From: Alistipes communis
Lineage (GTDB): Bacteria > Bacteroidota > Bacteroidia > Bacteroidales > Rikenellaceae
Direction of reading: 5' to 3'
Length of the DNA: 64,000 bases
NCBI RefSeq assembly: GCF_006542665.1
Contig: NZ_AP019735.1
Coordinates: forward strand, 1,798,001-1,862,000
Shown here: in pieces, positions 49,201 to 57,800 of the stretch
Numbering within the stretch: the stretch's first letter is position 1
How the letters are laid out: every line of letters begins with the position of its first letter
The notes under the pieces: generated by a model
The model's input: the letters and a program-made list of their open reading frames with translations, nothing else
Database searches by the model: none
Told to the model about the DNA's origin: nothing
Position numbers and translations under genes: made by a program

Positions 49201-49979
49201 TCCCGGGCACGAACTGCGACTACGACACGGCCCGCGCCTTCCGCCGCGCCGGCGCCGAGGTCGAGACGACGGTCTTCTGCAACCTTTCGGCCGAGGCGAT
49301 CTTCCGCTCGATCCGCGAGATGAAGGAGCATATCCGCCGGTGCCACATCTTCGTGCTCAGCGGCGGATTCTCGTCGGGCGACGAACCCGACGGAAGCGGC
49401 AAGTTCATCGCCAACGTACTCAACAACAAGGATATCGCGGAGGAGATCCATGCGCTGCTCGACCGCGGCGGCCTGATCCTGGGCATCTGCAACGGGTTCC
49501 AGGCGCTCGTCAAGTCGGGACTGCTGCCCTACGGGCGGCTGGGCTGCGTGACGAAGGATTCGCCCACGCTCTTCCGCAACGACATCAACCGCCACGTTTC
49601 GCAGATCGTCACCACGCGCGTGGCTTCGACGGCTTCGCCGTGGCTCAGTTCGTTCTCGGTGGGCGATCTGCACAGCATCGCCGTCAGCCACGGCGAGGGC
49701 AAGTTCGTGGTCGGCGAGCAACTGGCGCGCCGGTTGTTCGAGCGCGGGCAGGTAGCTTTCCAGTACGCCGGCCCCGACGGTCATGCGACGGCCGAAGCGC
49801 CCTGCAACCCCAACGGTTCGTTCTACGCCATCGAGGGCATCGTCTCCGAGGACGGGCGTATTCTGGGCAAGATGGGCCATACGGAGCGCTACGGAGAGAA
49901 CCTCTTCAAGAATATATGCGGGGAGAAACGGCAGCCGATCTTCGAGAATGCCGTCGCCTATTTCCGCAAACGGAACTAA
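46272..49979 (+). CDS. purL: phosphoribosylformylglycinamidine synthase, large single-chain type
   Basis: Converts FGAR and glutamine to FGAM. The 1235-aa chain contains the N-terminal PurS-like part, two AIR-synthase-like halves (YWSDHCRHTTF; ETHNHPTEIEPFGGASTCLG; GIGGATGSSKEH; SIGGKDSMSGTF) and a C-terminal glutaminase with Cys in LILGICNGFQALVKSG and the His-x-Glu of AVSHGEGKF plus HTERYGEN. This is the E. coli type, not the split PurS-Q-L. Starts 58 bp after purK. Confidence 0.98.
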   Translation: MKNYRIFVEKRPGFRVEAESLQHDLNENLGLHLSQLRLLNVYDLFGFTPELLEASRYRVFGEVQTDEVTDACDLEGRKFLAVEYLPGQFDQRAASAVDCVRLIDPEAEVRIRSSRLLLLDAATTDEELARVRKYYINAVESREKDLSVLSDMEQAEVKPVEVLAGLRELTDGELAPYCAKMGLAMNADDLREVVNYFRAEGRDPYETELRILDTYWSDHCRHTTFTTVLTSIRVDESFMRAELEESLELYHKIRRELGRDEKPLCLMDLATIGARYLRKIGKLDDLEVSEENNACSIFVDVDVDGQPEKWLLQFKNETHNHPTEIEPFGGASTCLGGAIRDPLSGRSYVYQAMRVTGAGDIYQPVGETLAGKLPQRVISRKAAAGYSSYGNQIGLATTHVREIYHPDYVAKRLEVGAVVGAVKAENVRRETPAAGDVVLLLGGRTGRDGIGGATGSSKEHNTKSLETCSSEVQKGNAPEERKLERLFRRPEVTRLIKKSNDFGAGGVSVAIGELTDGLDIYLDRVPTKYDGLNATELAISESQERMAVVVERADMERFMDYCREENIEVTHVADVTDTRRMRMYNRDRLVVDLSREFIDSAGAAHYAEAEIGAVEACDPFVRKPQGATLAERMEADLADDNVVSQKGLVEMFDSTIGASTVLLPFGGRTQGSETQVSVQKLPVDGYTETASIMAYGYNPFLTSWSPYHGAAYAVVEACAKVVAAGAEFGGMRFSYQEYFERMHTARSWGKPLAALLGALRMQVELGLPSIGGKDSMSGTFQQINVPPMLMAFGITIVDARRVISTDLKEAGHTLYLLKHTPKANRMPDTAALRTLWNYASERIAAGRIVAGYAVGFGGVAEALAKMAFGNGIGAEVELPEEALFAYDYGSIVVESTVELDAPFAVRLGRTTADEALTVNGERMPLDALRRANSERFARIYPDRGANRGTVMESTPAPRTFVYGGEAVEHPVAYLPVFPGTNCDYDTARAFRRAGAEVETTVFCNLSAEAIFRSIREMKEHIRRCHIFVLSGGFSSGDEPDGSGKFIANVLNNKDIAEEIHALLDRGGLILGICNGFQALVKSGLLPYGRLGCVTKDSPTLFRNDINRHVSQIVTTRVASTASPWLSSFSVGDLHSIAVSHGEGKFVVGEQLARRLFERGQVAFQYAGPDGHATAEAPCNPNGSFYAIEGIVSEDGRILGKMGHTERYGENLFKNICGEKRQPIFENAVAYFRKRN

Positions 49980-49997
49980 CCTTAAACTTGAATACGC

Positions 49998-50987
49998 ATG
50001 AACCTGAAACGAATCCTTTTCTGCCTGACGGCTTGCGCCGCTGCGATCGCTACGTCGGTTCCCTGCGCCGCCAAGCGTCCGTCGGGTTCCGACCTGCGGC
50101 TGCTCTATTGGAACATCCAGAACGGCATGTGGTCGGGGCAGGACGACAATTACGACCGCTTCGTGGAGTGGGTGAAGGAGTTCGACGCCGACGTCTGCGT
50201 GTGGTGCGAGGCGCAGTCGATCTACCGTTCGGGCACGGCCGACAGGATGCCGGAGGCCGACCGCTATCTGGTCGGCAACTGGGGCGAACTGGCGGCGCGT
50301 TACGGCCACAAGTATTGGTACGTGGGCGGTCACCGCGACAATTTCCCGCAGGTGATTACCTCGAAATACCCGATCGAGAACGTCGAGCGGATCGTGGGCG
50401 AGGAGCCCGACAGCGTGGTGACGCACGGCGCGGGGTGGGCCCGCATCGTGAAGAACGGTCGCACGGTCAATATCGTGACGCTGCATCTGTGGCCGCAGGC
50501 TTACGCCTACCGGGCGACCGACGTGGCGGCGAGCCGCGACGCGCACGAGGGCGACCGTTACCGCCGCATGGAGATCGAGTATATCTGCCGGCATACGATC
50601 GGCACCGCTCCCCGTGCCGCCGAAGAGCTTTGGGTGATGCTGGGCGACAACAACTCGTGGTCGCGGCTCGACAACTGGTTCTACAAATGTCCGGAGGACG
50701 ATCCGCGGCTGCTGACGCAGGACTACGTGCTCGAACATACGCCCTACGTCGACGTGATCGCCCGACAGCATCCCGGCCGGTTCCAGACGACGACTCATTC
50801 GGAAAAGCGTATCGATTTCGTCTACTGCACGCCGGCGCTCTACGATTGCGTGACGCGCGCCGAAGTGGTTCGCGACGACTATACCGAGCCGGTGCGCGAT
50901 CCGAAGAAACTGTCGAATTTCTGGCACCCGTCGGATCACCGGCCGATCGTGGTGGACTTCGATCTGAAAAAAGCGAGAAAACAATAA
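49998..50987 (+). CDS. exported endonuclease/exonuclease/phosphatase-family protein
   Basis: A 329-aa protein with a signal peptide (about residues 1-26, KRILFCLTACAAAIATSVPC; a Cys at the end could also make it a lipoprotein). The DNase I-like fold motifs are YWNIQNGMW (metal Asn), VCVWCEAQS (metal Glu), VTLHLWPQ, MLGDNNSWS and the C-terminal HPSDHRPIVVDFD. It would cleave phosphodiester or phosphate bonds in the periplasm. It sits inside the purine operon, 18 bp after purL and 21 bp before purC, so it may feed nucleotide or phosphate salvage; that is inference. Confidence 0.85.
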   Translation: MNLKRILFCLTACAAAIATSVPCAAKRPSGSDLRLLYWNIQNGMWSGQDDNYDRFVEWVKEFDADVCVWCEAQSIYRSGTADRMPEADRYLVGNWGELAARYGHKYWYVGGHRDNFPQVITSKYPIENVERIVGEEPDSVVTHGAGWARIVKNGRTVNIVTLHLWPQAYAYRATDVAASRDAHEGDRYRRMEIEYICRHTIGTAPRAAEELWVMLGDNNSWSRLDNWFYKCPEDDPRLLTQDYVLEHTPYVDVIARQHPGRFQTTTHSEKRIDFVYCTPALYDCVTRAEVVRDDYTEPVRDPKKLSNFWHPSDHRPIVVDFDLKKARKQ

Positions 50988-51008
50988 CTTCAAAAAATAG
51001 AACAAATT

Positions 51009-51725
51009 ATGAAACAGCTCGAAATGCTTTACGAGGGTAAGGCGAAACAGGTTTTCCGCACGGACGACGACGATGTGATCCTGATGCATTACAAGGATGC
51101 CGCCACCGCTTTCAACAACATCAAGAAGGCGACCATCGAGGGCAAGGGCGTCCTCAATAACAAGATTTCGACGATCATTTTCGGCTATCTGAAAGAGGCG
51201 GGCATTCCGACGCACTACATCTCTACGCTCAACGAGCGCGACCAGCTGTGCCGCCGCGTGAAGATCATCCCGCTGGAGGTGATCGTGCGCAATATCGTGG
51301 CCGGTTCGATGGCCAAGCGGCTGGGGCTGGAAGAGGGGCTCAGACCGTCGAACACGATCTACGACATCTGCTACAAGTGCGACGAGCTGGGCGATCCGCT
51401 CATCAACGACCATCACGCCGTGGCGCTGGGCGTAGTGACTTACGACGAACTGAAACGGATCTACGACATGACGGCCAAGATCAACGAGGTGCTGACCGGT
51501 CTGTTCGACCGCATGAACATCACGCTGGTGGACTTCAAGATCGAGTTCGGCCGCACGTCGGACGGGCAGATCGTGCTGGCGGACGAGGTGTCGCCCGACA
51601 CCTGCCGTCTGTGGGACAAGACGACCAACGAGAAGCTCGACAAGGACCGTTTCCGTCGCGACCTGGGGCGCGTGCGCGAGGCCTACGAGGAGATTCTCGC
51701 CCGTTTGGAGGCTTTGAAAAAATAG
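51009..51725 (+). CDS. purC: phosphoribosylaminoimidazole-succinocarboxamide synthase
   Basis: Joins CAIR and aspartate to SAICAR with ATP. The 238-aa protein shows LYEGKAKQVFRTDDDDVILM, FNNIKKATIEGKG, PLEVIVRNIVAGSMAKR, DPLINDHHAVAL and VLADEVSPDTCRLWD, all SAICAR synthetase landmarks. Standard bacterial length. The next step requires PurB, which is not in this window. Confidence 0.97.
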   Translation: MKQLEMLYEGKAKQVFRTDDDDVILMHYKDAATAFNNIKKATIEGKGVLNNKISTIIFGYLKEAGIPTHYISTLNERDQLCRRVKIIPLEVIVRNIVAGSMAKRLGLEEGLRPSNTIYDICYKCDELGDPLINDHHAVALGVVTYDELKRIYDMTAKINEVLTGLFDRMNITLVDFKIEFGRTSDGQIVLADEVSPDTCRLWDKTTNEKLDKDRFRRDLGRVREAYEEILARLEALKK

Positions 51726-51800
51726 AGGAGCGACACGGCGGGGGTGGGTTCCCGCTCCGGTTTTCGTTTTCGGATTAACTAATACAGGAGGAATCACGAT

Positions 51801-53213
51801 ATGAATGAATTGCCTTTCGACTCCCTGCACGAGGAGTGCGGCGTCTTCGGCGTCTTCGGCGTGGACGATGCGCCGGGAATCGTCTACTACGGCCTTCATG
51901 CCTTGCAGCACCGCGGCCAGGAGGCGTGCGGCATCGTCAGTGCCGAGGAGGGCCGCCTCGCGTCGGTCAAGGGCGAGGGGTTGGTGACCGAGGTCTTCAA
52001 CGGCGACAACCTTTCGACGCTCCACGGCCGCATGGCCATCGGCCATGTGCGCTACTCGACGGCAGGGGGCGGCGGCCGCGAGAACGTGCAGCCCTTCGTC
52101 TTCCGGCACCATACGGGTGATTTCGCGCTGGCGCACAACGGCAACCTCGTCAATTCACGCGAGCTGGTGCGTTACTTGGAGGACAAGGGGAGCCTCTTCC
52201 ACTCGACCTCCGACAGCGAGATCCTCGCGCACCTCATCAAGAAGGAGCACAGCTCGGAGCACCGCATCTTCGCCATCATCGATGCGCTCAACATGCTCGA
52301 AGGCGGGTTCGCCTTCCTGATCATGACCGAGAACCGGCTCTACGCCTGCCGCGACAAATACGGCCTGCGTCCGCTGTCGATCGGCCGGCTCAACGACGGC
52401 TGGGTCGTCAGCTCGGAGACCTGCGCGCTGGACATCGTGGGCGCAGAGTTCGTGCGCGACGTCAATCCGGGCGAGATCGTCACGCTCGACCGCAACGGCA
52501 TCCGCAGCCGCGACTATTCGATGTACAAGCGCAACTGCATGTGCGCCATGGAGTACATCTATTTCGCGCGCCCCGACAGCGACATCGAATGTTGCAACGT
52601 CCACGCCTTCCGCAAGGAGTCGGGCCGGCTCCTTTTCGAGGAGGCTCCGGCCGACGCCGACGTGGTGATCGGCGTGCCCGATTCGAGCCTTTCGGCCGCG
52701 ATCGGTTACTCGGAGGCCAGCGGCATCCCCTATGAAATGGGGCTGGTCAAGAACCGTTACATCGGCCGTACCTTCATCCAGCCGTCGCAGGCGATGCGCG
52801 AGAAGGGCGTGAAGATGAAACTTTCGGCCGTGCGGTCGCTCGTGGCGGGCAAGCGCGTGGCGCTCATCGACGACTCGATCGTGCGCGGTACGACTTCGCT
52901 GCGCATCGTGCGGCTGCTCAAGGCCGCCGGCGCGAAGGAGGTGCACGTGCGCATCGCATCGCCCAAGATGACCCATCCCTGCTTCTACGGCGTCGACACC
53001 TCGACCTGCGACCAGTTGATCGGCCACCGCTGTTCGGTCGAGGAGATATGCCGCCAGATCGAGGCCGACTCGCTGGCCTTCCTCTCGGAGGGAGCGCTGC
53101 TGAGGGCCGGCAACCGCAAGGAGATGTGCATGGCCTGCTTCACGGGCCGTTATCCGACGGCGCTCTACGAACATGCCGCCGAGATCGGCCGCAAGGAGGA
53201 CAAGAACCGTTAG
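51801..53213 (+). CDS. purF: amidophosphoribosyltransferase, Fe-S type
   Basis: First committed step of IMP synthesis: PRPP plus glutamine to phosphoribosylamine. In the 470-aa protein a 12-residue propeptide (MNELPFDSLHEE) precedes the catalytic Cys of CGVFGVFGVDDA, which must be exposed by processing. ALQHRGQEACG, VRYSTAGGGG and the PRPP loop VALIDDSIVRGTTSLRI are present. C-terminal CMACFTGRYP and other Cys match the [4Fe-4S] type known from B. subtilis, whose cluster makes the enzyme oxygen-sensitive, fitting an anaerobe. Confidence 0.97.
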   Translation: MNELPFDSLHEECGVFGVFGVDDAPGIVYYGLHALQHRGQEACGIVSAEEGRLASVKGEGLVTEVFNGDNLSTLHGRMAIGHVRYSTAGGGGRENVQPFVFRHHTGDFALAHNGNLVNSRELVRYLEDKGSLFHSTSDSEILAHLIKKEHSSEHRIFAIIDALNMLEGGFAFLIMTENRLYACRDKYGLRPLSIGRLNDGWVVSSETCALDIVGAEFVRDVNPGEIVTLDRNGIRSRDYSMYKRNCMCAMEYIYFARPDSDIECCNVHAFRKESGRLLFEEAPADADVVIGVPDSSLSAAIGYSEASGIPYEMGLVKNRYIGRTFIQPSQAMREKGVKMKLSAVRSLVAGKRVALIDDSIVRGTTSLRIVRLLKAAGAKEVHVRIASPKMTHPCFYGVDTSTCDQLIGHRCSVEEICRQIEADSLAFLSEGALLRAGNRKEMCMACFTGRYPTALYEHAAEIGRKEDKNR

Positions 53214-53263
53214 CGGGGTATTCCTCGCGCGACAAATGTCAAACGAAAAACAGAAAAAACGAT

Positions 53264-54289
53264 ATGGCAGAAAGTTATGAGAAGGCCGGCGTGAATCTCG
53301 AAGCCGGTTACGAGGTGGTCCGCCGCATCAAGAAGCACGTCGCTTCGACGGCGCGCACGGGCGTCATGGGTACGATCGGCGCCTTCGGCGGCATGTTCGA
53401 TCTGGCGGCTCTCGGAGTCAAGGAGCCGGTGCTCGTAAGCGGTACCGACGGCGTGGGAACCAAGCTCAAACTGGCCTTCGCGCTGGACAAACACGATACG
53501 ATCGGCATCGATGCCGTGGCGATGTGCGTCAACGACGTGCTGGCTCAGGGTGCCGAGCCGCTCTTTTTCCTCGATTATGTGGCCGTGGGGCACAACGAAC
53601 CGGTCAAGATCGAGGGCATCGTCTGCGGCGTGGCCGAGGGGTGCCGTCAGGCGGGCTGTGCGCTCGTAGGCGGCGAGACGGCCGAGATGCCGGGCATGTA
53701 CGAAGGCGGCGAGTACGACATCGCGGGGTTCACGGTGGGCGTCGTCGAACGCAGCCGGCTCATCGACGGGTCGAAGGTCAAGACCGGCGACGTGCTGGTC
53801 GGGATCGCCTCGTCGGGCGTCCATTCCAACGGCTTCTCGCTGGTGCGCAAGGTGCTGTCGGACAACGGACTGGAACTGAACAAGGTCTATCCCGAACTGA
53901 GTAACCGCACGTTGGGCGAGGTGCTGCTCACCCCGACGAAAATCTATGTGAAGCCGGTGCTCGACGTGATCCGCCGGTGCGACGTCCACGGCATCAGCCA
54001 CATCACCGGCGGCGGATTCGACGAGAACATTCCCCGCATCCTGCACGAGGGGCAGGGCATCGCCATCGAGGAGGGGACGTGGGAGATCCTGCCCGTGTTC
54101 CGCTTCCTGGAGAAGTACGGAAAGATCGCCCACCGCGAGATGTTCAACATCTTCAACATGGGCGTCGGCATGGTCATCGCGCTCGACGCCGAGGAGGCGC
54201 AGAAGGCCGTCGACATCCTCGCGTCGCACGGAGAGCAGGCGTCGGTCATCGGACGTGTCACCGACTCCGAAGGGGTCGTCATCCGGTAG
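53264..54289 (+). CDS. purM: phosphoribosylformylglycinamidine cyclo-ligase (AIR synthase)
   Basis: Closes the imidazole ring, FGAM to AIR. The 341-aa protein has MAESYEKAGVNLEAGYEVV, GTDGVGTKLKLAF, MCVNDVLAQGAEPLFFLDYV, LVGGETAEMPGMYEGGEYD and HITGGGFDENIPRIL. The ATG at 53264 begins the conserved family start; the frame is open upstream into purF. The stop lies 7 bp before purN. Confidence 0.97.
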   Translation: MAESYEKAGVNLEAGYEVVRRIKKHVASTARTGVMGTIGAFGGMFDLAALGVKEPVLVSGTDGVGTKLKLAFALDKHDTIGIDAVAMCVNDVLAQGAEPLFFLDYVAVGHNEPVKIEGIVCGVAEGCRQAGCALVGGETAEMPGMYEGGEYDIAGFTVGVVERSRLIDGSKVKTGDVLVGIASSGVHSNGFSLVRKVLSDNGLELNKVYPELSNRTLGEVLLTPTKIYVKPVLDVIRRCDVHGISHITGGGFDENIPRILHEGQGIAIEEGTWEILPVFRFLEKYGKIAHREMFNIFNMGVGMVIALDAEEAQKAVDILASHGEQASVIGRVTDSEGVVIR

Positions 54290-54296
54290 CGTGCCG

Positions 54297-54860
54297 ATGA
54301 AGCGGATCGCTGTTTTCGCCAGCGGCGAAGGGAGCAACTTCGAGGCGATCGCCGCTGCATGCGAGCGGGGGGCGATCGCGGCCGAGGTGGCACTCGTCGT
54401 CTGCGACCGGCCCGGGGCGCGCGTCACGGAGCGCGCGGCGGCGCGGGGCATCGCCTGCTTCGCCTTCGCGCCGAAGGAGTATGCCTCGAAGGCCGACTAC
54501 GAACGCGAGATCGTCGCGCGGCTCGATGCCGTGGGAGTCGATCTGGTCTGTCTGGCGGGGTACATGCGCATCCTCTCGGAGGTGCTGCTCGGCGCCTACG
54601 GCGGGCGGATCGTCAACATCCATCCCTCGCTGCTGCCCGCCTTCAAGGGGGCGCACGCGATCGAGGAGGCCGTCGCCTACGGGGTGAAGGTCTACGGGGT
54701 GACGATCCACTGGGTCGACGCCACGCTCGACGGCGGGCGGATCATCGCGCAGCGCGCCTTCGCCTACGACGGCGACGACGTGCACGAGGTCGAACGGCGC
54801 GTGCACGAGGTGGAGCATGAATTATACGTGGAAACGATTGATAAATTGGTAAAAGCATAA
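54297..54860 (+). CDS. purN: phosphoribosylglycinamide formyltransferase (folate-dependent)
   Basis: Transfers formyl from 10-formyl-THF to GAR. The 187-aa protein has IAVFASGEGSNFEAIAAACE (GAR site), LAGYMRILSEVLL, NIHPSLLPAFKGAHAIEEAV (catalytic Asn-His) and VHWVD-type WVDATLDGGRIIAQ with the catalytic Asp. The formyl donor is made by FolD and partners; folD is at the end of this same run. ATG 54297 chosen; a start 14 codons upstream would overlap purM. Confidence 0.96.
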   Translation: MKRIAVFASGEGSNFEAIAAACERGAIAAEVALVVCDRPGARVTERAAARGIACFAFAPKEYASKADYEREIVARLDAVGVDLVCLAGYMRILSEVLLGAYGGRIVNIHPSLLPAFKGAHAIEEAVAYGVKVYGVTIHWVDATLDGGRIIAQRAFAYDGDDVHEVERRVHEVEHELYVETIDKLVKA

Positions 54861-54870
54861 AATACGAAAA

Positions 54871-56400
54871 ATGAGGGCATTGATAAGTGTCAGCGATAAG
54901 ACGGGCGTCGTCGACTTCGCAAAGAATTTGAAGGCTTTGGGCTGGGAGGTGATCGCCACGGGCGGCACGATGAAACTGTTGCGCGAGAGCGGTGTCGAGG
55001 TGTTGAACATCAGCGACGTGACCGGCTTCCCCGAGATTTGCGACGGGCGCGTGAAGACGCTTCATCCGGCCGTGCACGGCGGTCTGCTGGCGCGCCGCGA
55101 CGTCGAGGAGCACGTCGAGGCGCTGCGCGTCAACGGCATCGAGTTCATCGATCTGGTCTGCGTGAACCTCTATCCCTTCCGCCAGACGATCGCCAAAGAG
55201 GGCGTTACGCTGGCCGAAGCGATCGAGAACATCGACATCGGCGGCCCTTCGATGCTGCGCAGTGCGGCCAAGAATTTCCGCGACGTGACCGTCGTCTGCG
55301 ATCCGGCGGACTACGCCGCGATTCTGGACGAGATGCGCGCCGAGGGCAATACTTCGGTCGAAACGCGTCTGCGTCTTTCGGCCAAGGCCTACACCCATAC
55401 GGCGGAGTACGACAGCATGATCGCCACCTACATGCGTGCGCAGGCGGGCCTGCCCGAGAAACTGTTCCTCGATTTCGATCTGGTGCAGTCGCTCCGCTAC
55501 GGCGAGAATCCCCATCAGACGGCCAAGTTCTACCGCTCGGCCGAGGAGGTTCCCTTCTCGCTGGCCCATGCCCGGCAACTCAACGGCAAGGAGCTGTCGT
55601 ACAATAATATCCAGGACGCCAACGCCGCGCTGAACATCGTGCGCGAGTTCGACGAGCCTTTCTGCGTGGGGCTCAAACACATGAATCCCTGCGGCGCGGC
55701 CGTCGGCCGCGACGTCGTGGAGGCGTGGACGAAGGCCTACGAGGCCGACAAGGTGTCGATCTTCGGCGGTATCGTGGCTGTCAACCGCGAGGTGACGCGC
55801 GAGGCGGCCGAACGGATGAAGCCGATTTTTTTGGAGATCATCATGGCGCCCAAGTTCTCGGAAGGGGCGTTGGAGGTGCTCTGCACGAAGAAGAACCTGC
55901 GGCTGCTCGAAGTCGACATGACGCGCAGCGACGTGCATCCGATGCAGTACGTGAGCGTCAACGGCGGTCTGCTGGCGCAGGAGCTCGACGTGGAGACGAA
56001 GCGGGTCGAGGCGTCGATGACCGTTACGAAGGCGCGTCCCGACGCTGCACAGCTGCGCGACTTGGAGTTCGCCTGGCGGATCGTCAAGCATGTCAAGTCG
56101 AACGCGATCGTGGTGGTGAAGGGGGGACAGACGCTCGGCGTCGGCGCCGGTCAGATGAACCGGATCGGATCGGCCGAGATCGCGTTGAAGGAGGCGCAGG
56201 CCAAAGGTGCGACCGAGGGGCTGGTCATGGCGTCGGACGGCTTCTTCCCCTTCGACGACTGCGTGACGCTCGCCGCCGCCAACGGTGTCGCGGCGATCGT
56301 GCAGCCAGGCGGTTCGGTACGCGACGAGGATTCGATCCGCAAGGCCGACGAAACGGGCGTGGCGATGCTCTTCACGGGGATGCGCCATTTCAAACACTGA
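54871..56400 (+). CDS. purH: AICAR transformylase / IMP cyclohydrolase
   Basis: Bifunctional last two steps to IMP. The 509-aa chain has the N-terminal cyclohydrolase MGS-like domain (ALISVSDKTGVVDFAKNLKA, GGTMKLLRESG, GRVKTLHPAVHGGLLARRD) and the C-terminal transformylase (LRYGENPHQTAKFY, LSYNNIQDANAALNIV, KHMNPCGAAVG with the catalytic Lys-His, VASDGFFPFDDCV-like MASDGFFPFDDC). Follows purN by 10 bp. 145 bp separate it from purD. Confidence 0.97.
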   Translation: MRALISVSDKTGVVDFAKNLKALGWEVIATGGTMKLLRESGVEVLNISDVTGFPEICDGRVKTLHPAVHGGLLARRDVEEHVEALRVNGIEFIDLVCVNLYPFRQTIAKEGVTLAEAIENIDIGGPSMLRSAAKNFRDVTVVCDPADYAAILDEMRAEGNTSVETRLRLSAKAYTHTAEYDSMIATYMRAQAGLPEKLFLDFDLVQSLRYGENPHQTAKFYRSAEEVPFSLAHARQLNGKELSYNNIQDANAALNIVREFDEPFCVGLKHMNPCGAAVGRDVVEAWTKAYEADKVSIFGGIVAVNREVTREAAERMKPIFLEIIMAPKFSEGALEVLCTKKNLRLLEVDMTRSDVHPMQYVSVNGGLLAQELDVETKRVEASMTVTKARPDAAQLRDLEFAWRIVKHVKSNAIVVVKGGQTLGVGAGQMNRIGSAEIALKEAQAKGATEGLVMASDGFFPFDDCVTLAAANGVAAIVQPGGSVRDEDSIRKADETGVAMLFTGMRHFKH

Positions 56401-56545
56401 GATGACGAGATCGGGGTCAGGTCCGCTGTCCGTTATTCGGGCAGGATTCGGCTCTGCCGCCGGAGAAGAACCGGGTGCGGCGGGACGGCAGCCGCGACGT
56501 GAAACCGCATGATTTTGAAACCGAATTAAAGATATATTTCGATCC

Positions 56546-57796
56546 ATGAAAGTTCTTGTAGTGGGCGGCGGAGGCCGCGAACATGCCATTGTCGATGCGC
56601 TGACGCGCAGCGGAAGGATCGACACGATCTATTGCGCGCCGGGCAATGCGGGCATCGCGGCGCAGGCCGAGTGCGTCCCGATCCGCGAGACGGAGGTGGA
56701 GGCTTTGCGTGATTTTGCGCTGGCGCACAACGTGACGCTGACGGTCGTAGGCCCCGAAGCGGCGCTGGCGGCGGGTATCGTCGACTGTTTCCGTGCGGCG
56801 GGGTTGCGGATCTTCGGCCCGACGAAGGCGGCCGCGCGCATCGAGTCGTCGAAGGAGTTCGCCAAGGAGCTGATGGCCAAATACGGTATCCCGACGGCAG
56901 GGTTCCATGCCTTCACCGCGTATGAGGAGGCGCGCGACTACGTGGCCTCGCGTCCGTTGCCGGCAGTGCTGAAATACGACGGGCTGGCGGCAGGCAAGGG
57001 TGTGGTCATCGCGCAGACGATGGAGGAGGCCGATGCCGCGTTGCGCGACATGCTGCTCGACGACAAGTTCGGGCACGGCAAGGTGGTGGTCGAGGATTGG
57101 CTCGAAGGGCCCGAGTTCTCGTTCATGTGTTTCGTCGACCGCCGGCGCGTCTATCCGATGGCGCTGGCGCAGGATCACAAGCGGGCCTACGACGGCGACG
57201 AAGGGCCCAATACGGGCGGCATGGGCGCCTACTCGCCGCTGCCGTTCGTGACCGGGGAGGACGAACGGTATGCGTTGGAGCGGATCATGCAGCCCGTCGC
57301 CGATGCGATGTGCGCCGAAGGGTGTCCCTTCACGGGGGTGCTCTACGGCGGCCTGATGAAGACGCGCGACGGCATCAAGGTGATCGAGTTCAACGCCCGT
57401 TTCGGCGATCCGGAGACGGAAGTAGTGCTGCCGCGCCTGAAAAGCGACATCGTGGAGATCTTCTCGGCCGTGGCCGACGGCTGGGAGCTGGAGCACCCGC
57501 TCGAATGGCACGACTTTTCGACGGTGGGCGTGGTGCTGGCCTCGAAGGGCTATCCCGGCAACTATGCGAAGGGCGCCGTGATCGAGGGGCTGGACGAGGT
57601 CGACGGTGCGGTCTACCACATGGGTACGGCCTCGAAGGAGGGGCGGATCGTGACGGCCGGCGGTCGGGTGGCGATCGTCGTCTGTGCGGCGCCGACGCTC
57701 GGCGAGGCGCTGGAAAAGTGCAATCGGGAAGTAGGTAAGGTGCGGTGCGACAATCTGTTCCATCGTACGGACATCGGACGGAAAGCAATCAAGTGA
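56546..57796 (+). CDS. purD: phosphoribosylamine-glycine ligase
   Basis: Second step of IMP synthesis: phosphoribosylamine, glycine and ATP to GAR. The 416-aa ATP-grasp protein has MKVLVVGGGGREHAIVDALT, VVGPEAALAAGIVD, FGPTKAAARIESSKEFAKEL, VLKYDGLAAGKGVVIAQT, PNTGGMGAYSPLP and VIEFNARFGDPETEVVLPRL. A short gap of 145 bp before it holds a GC-rich hairpin region but no recognised gene. folD follows after 4 bp. Confidence 0.97.
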   Translation: MKVLVVGGGGREHAIVDALTRSGRIDTIYCAPGNAGIAAQAECVPIRETEVEALRDFALAHNVTLTVVGPEAALAAGIVDCFRAAGLRIFGPTKAAARIESSKEFAKELMAKYGIPTAGFHAFTAYEEARDYVASRPLPAVLKYDGLAAGKGVVIAQTMEEADAALRDMLLDDKFGHGKVVVEDWLEGPEFSFMCFVDRRRVYPMALAQDHKRAYDGDEGPNTGGMGAYSPLPFVTGEDERYALERIMQPVADAMCAEGCPFTGVLYGGLMKTRDGIKVIEFNARFGDPETEVVLPRLKSDIVEIFSAVADGWELEHPLEWHDFSTVGVVLASKGYPGNYAKGAVIEGLDEVDGAVYHMGTASKEGRIVTAGGRVAIVVCAAPTLGEALEKCNREVGKVRCDNLFHRTDIGRKAIK

Positions 57797-57800
57797 TTCT

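Noticed and set aside
46152..52136. A 1,994-codon open frame on the minus strand across purL, the EEP gene, purC and purF
   Set aside because: It is fully antisense to four well-identified genes. In GC-rich coding sequence with few TTA, CTA and TCA triplets such antisense frames arise by themselves; the translation is His/Arg/Ala-rich low-complexity sequence with no domain.
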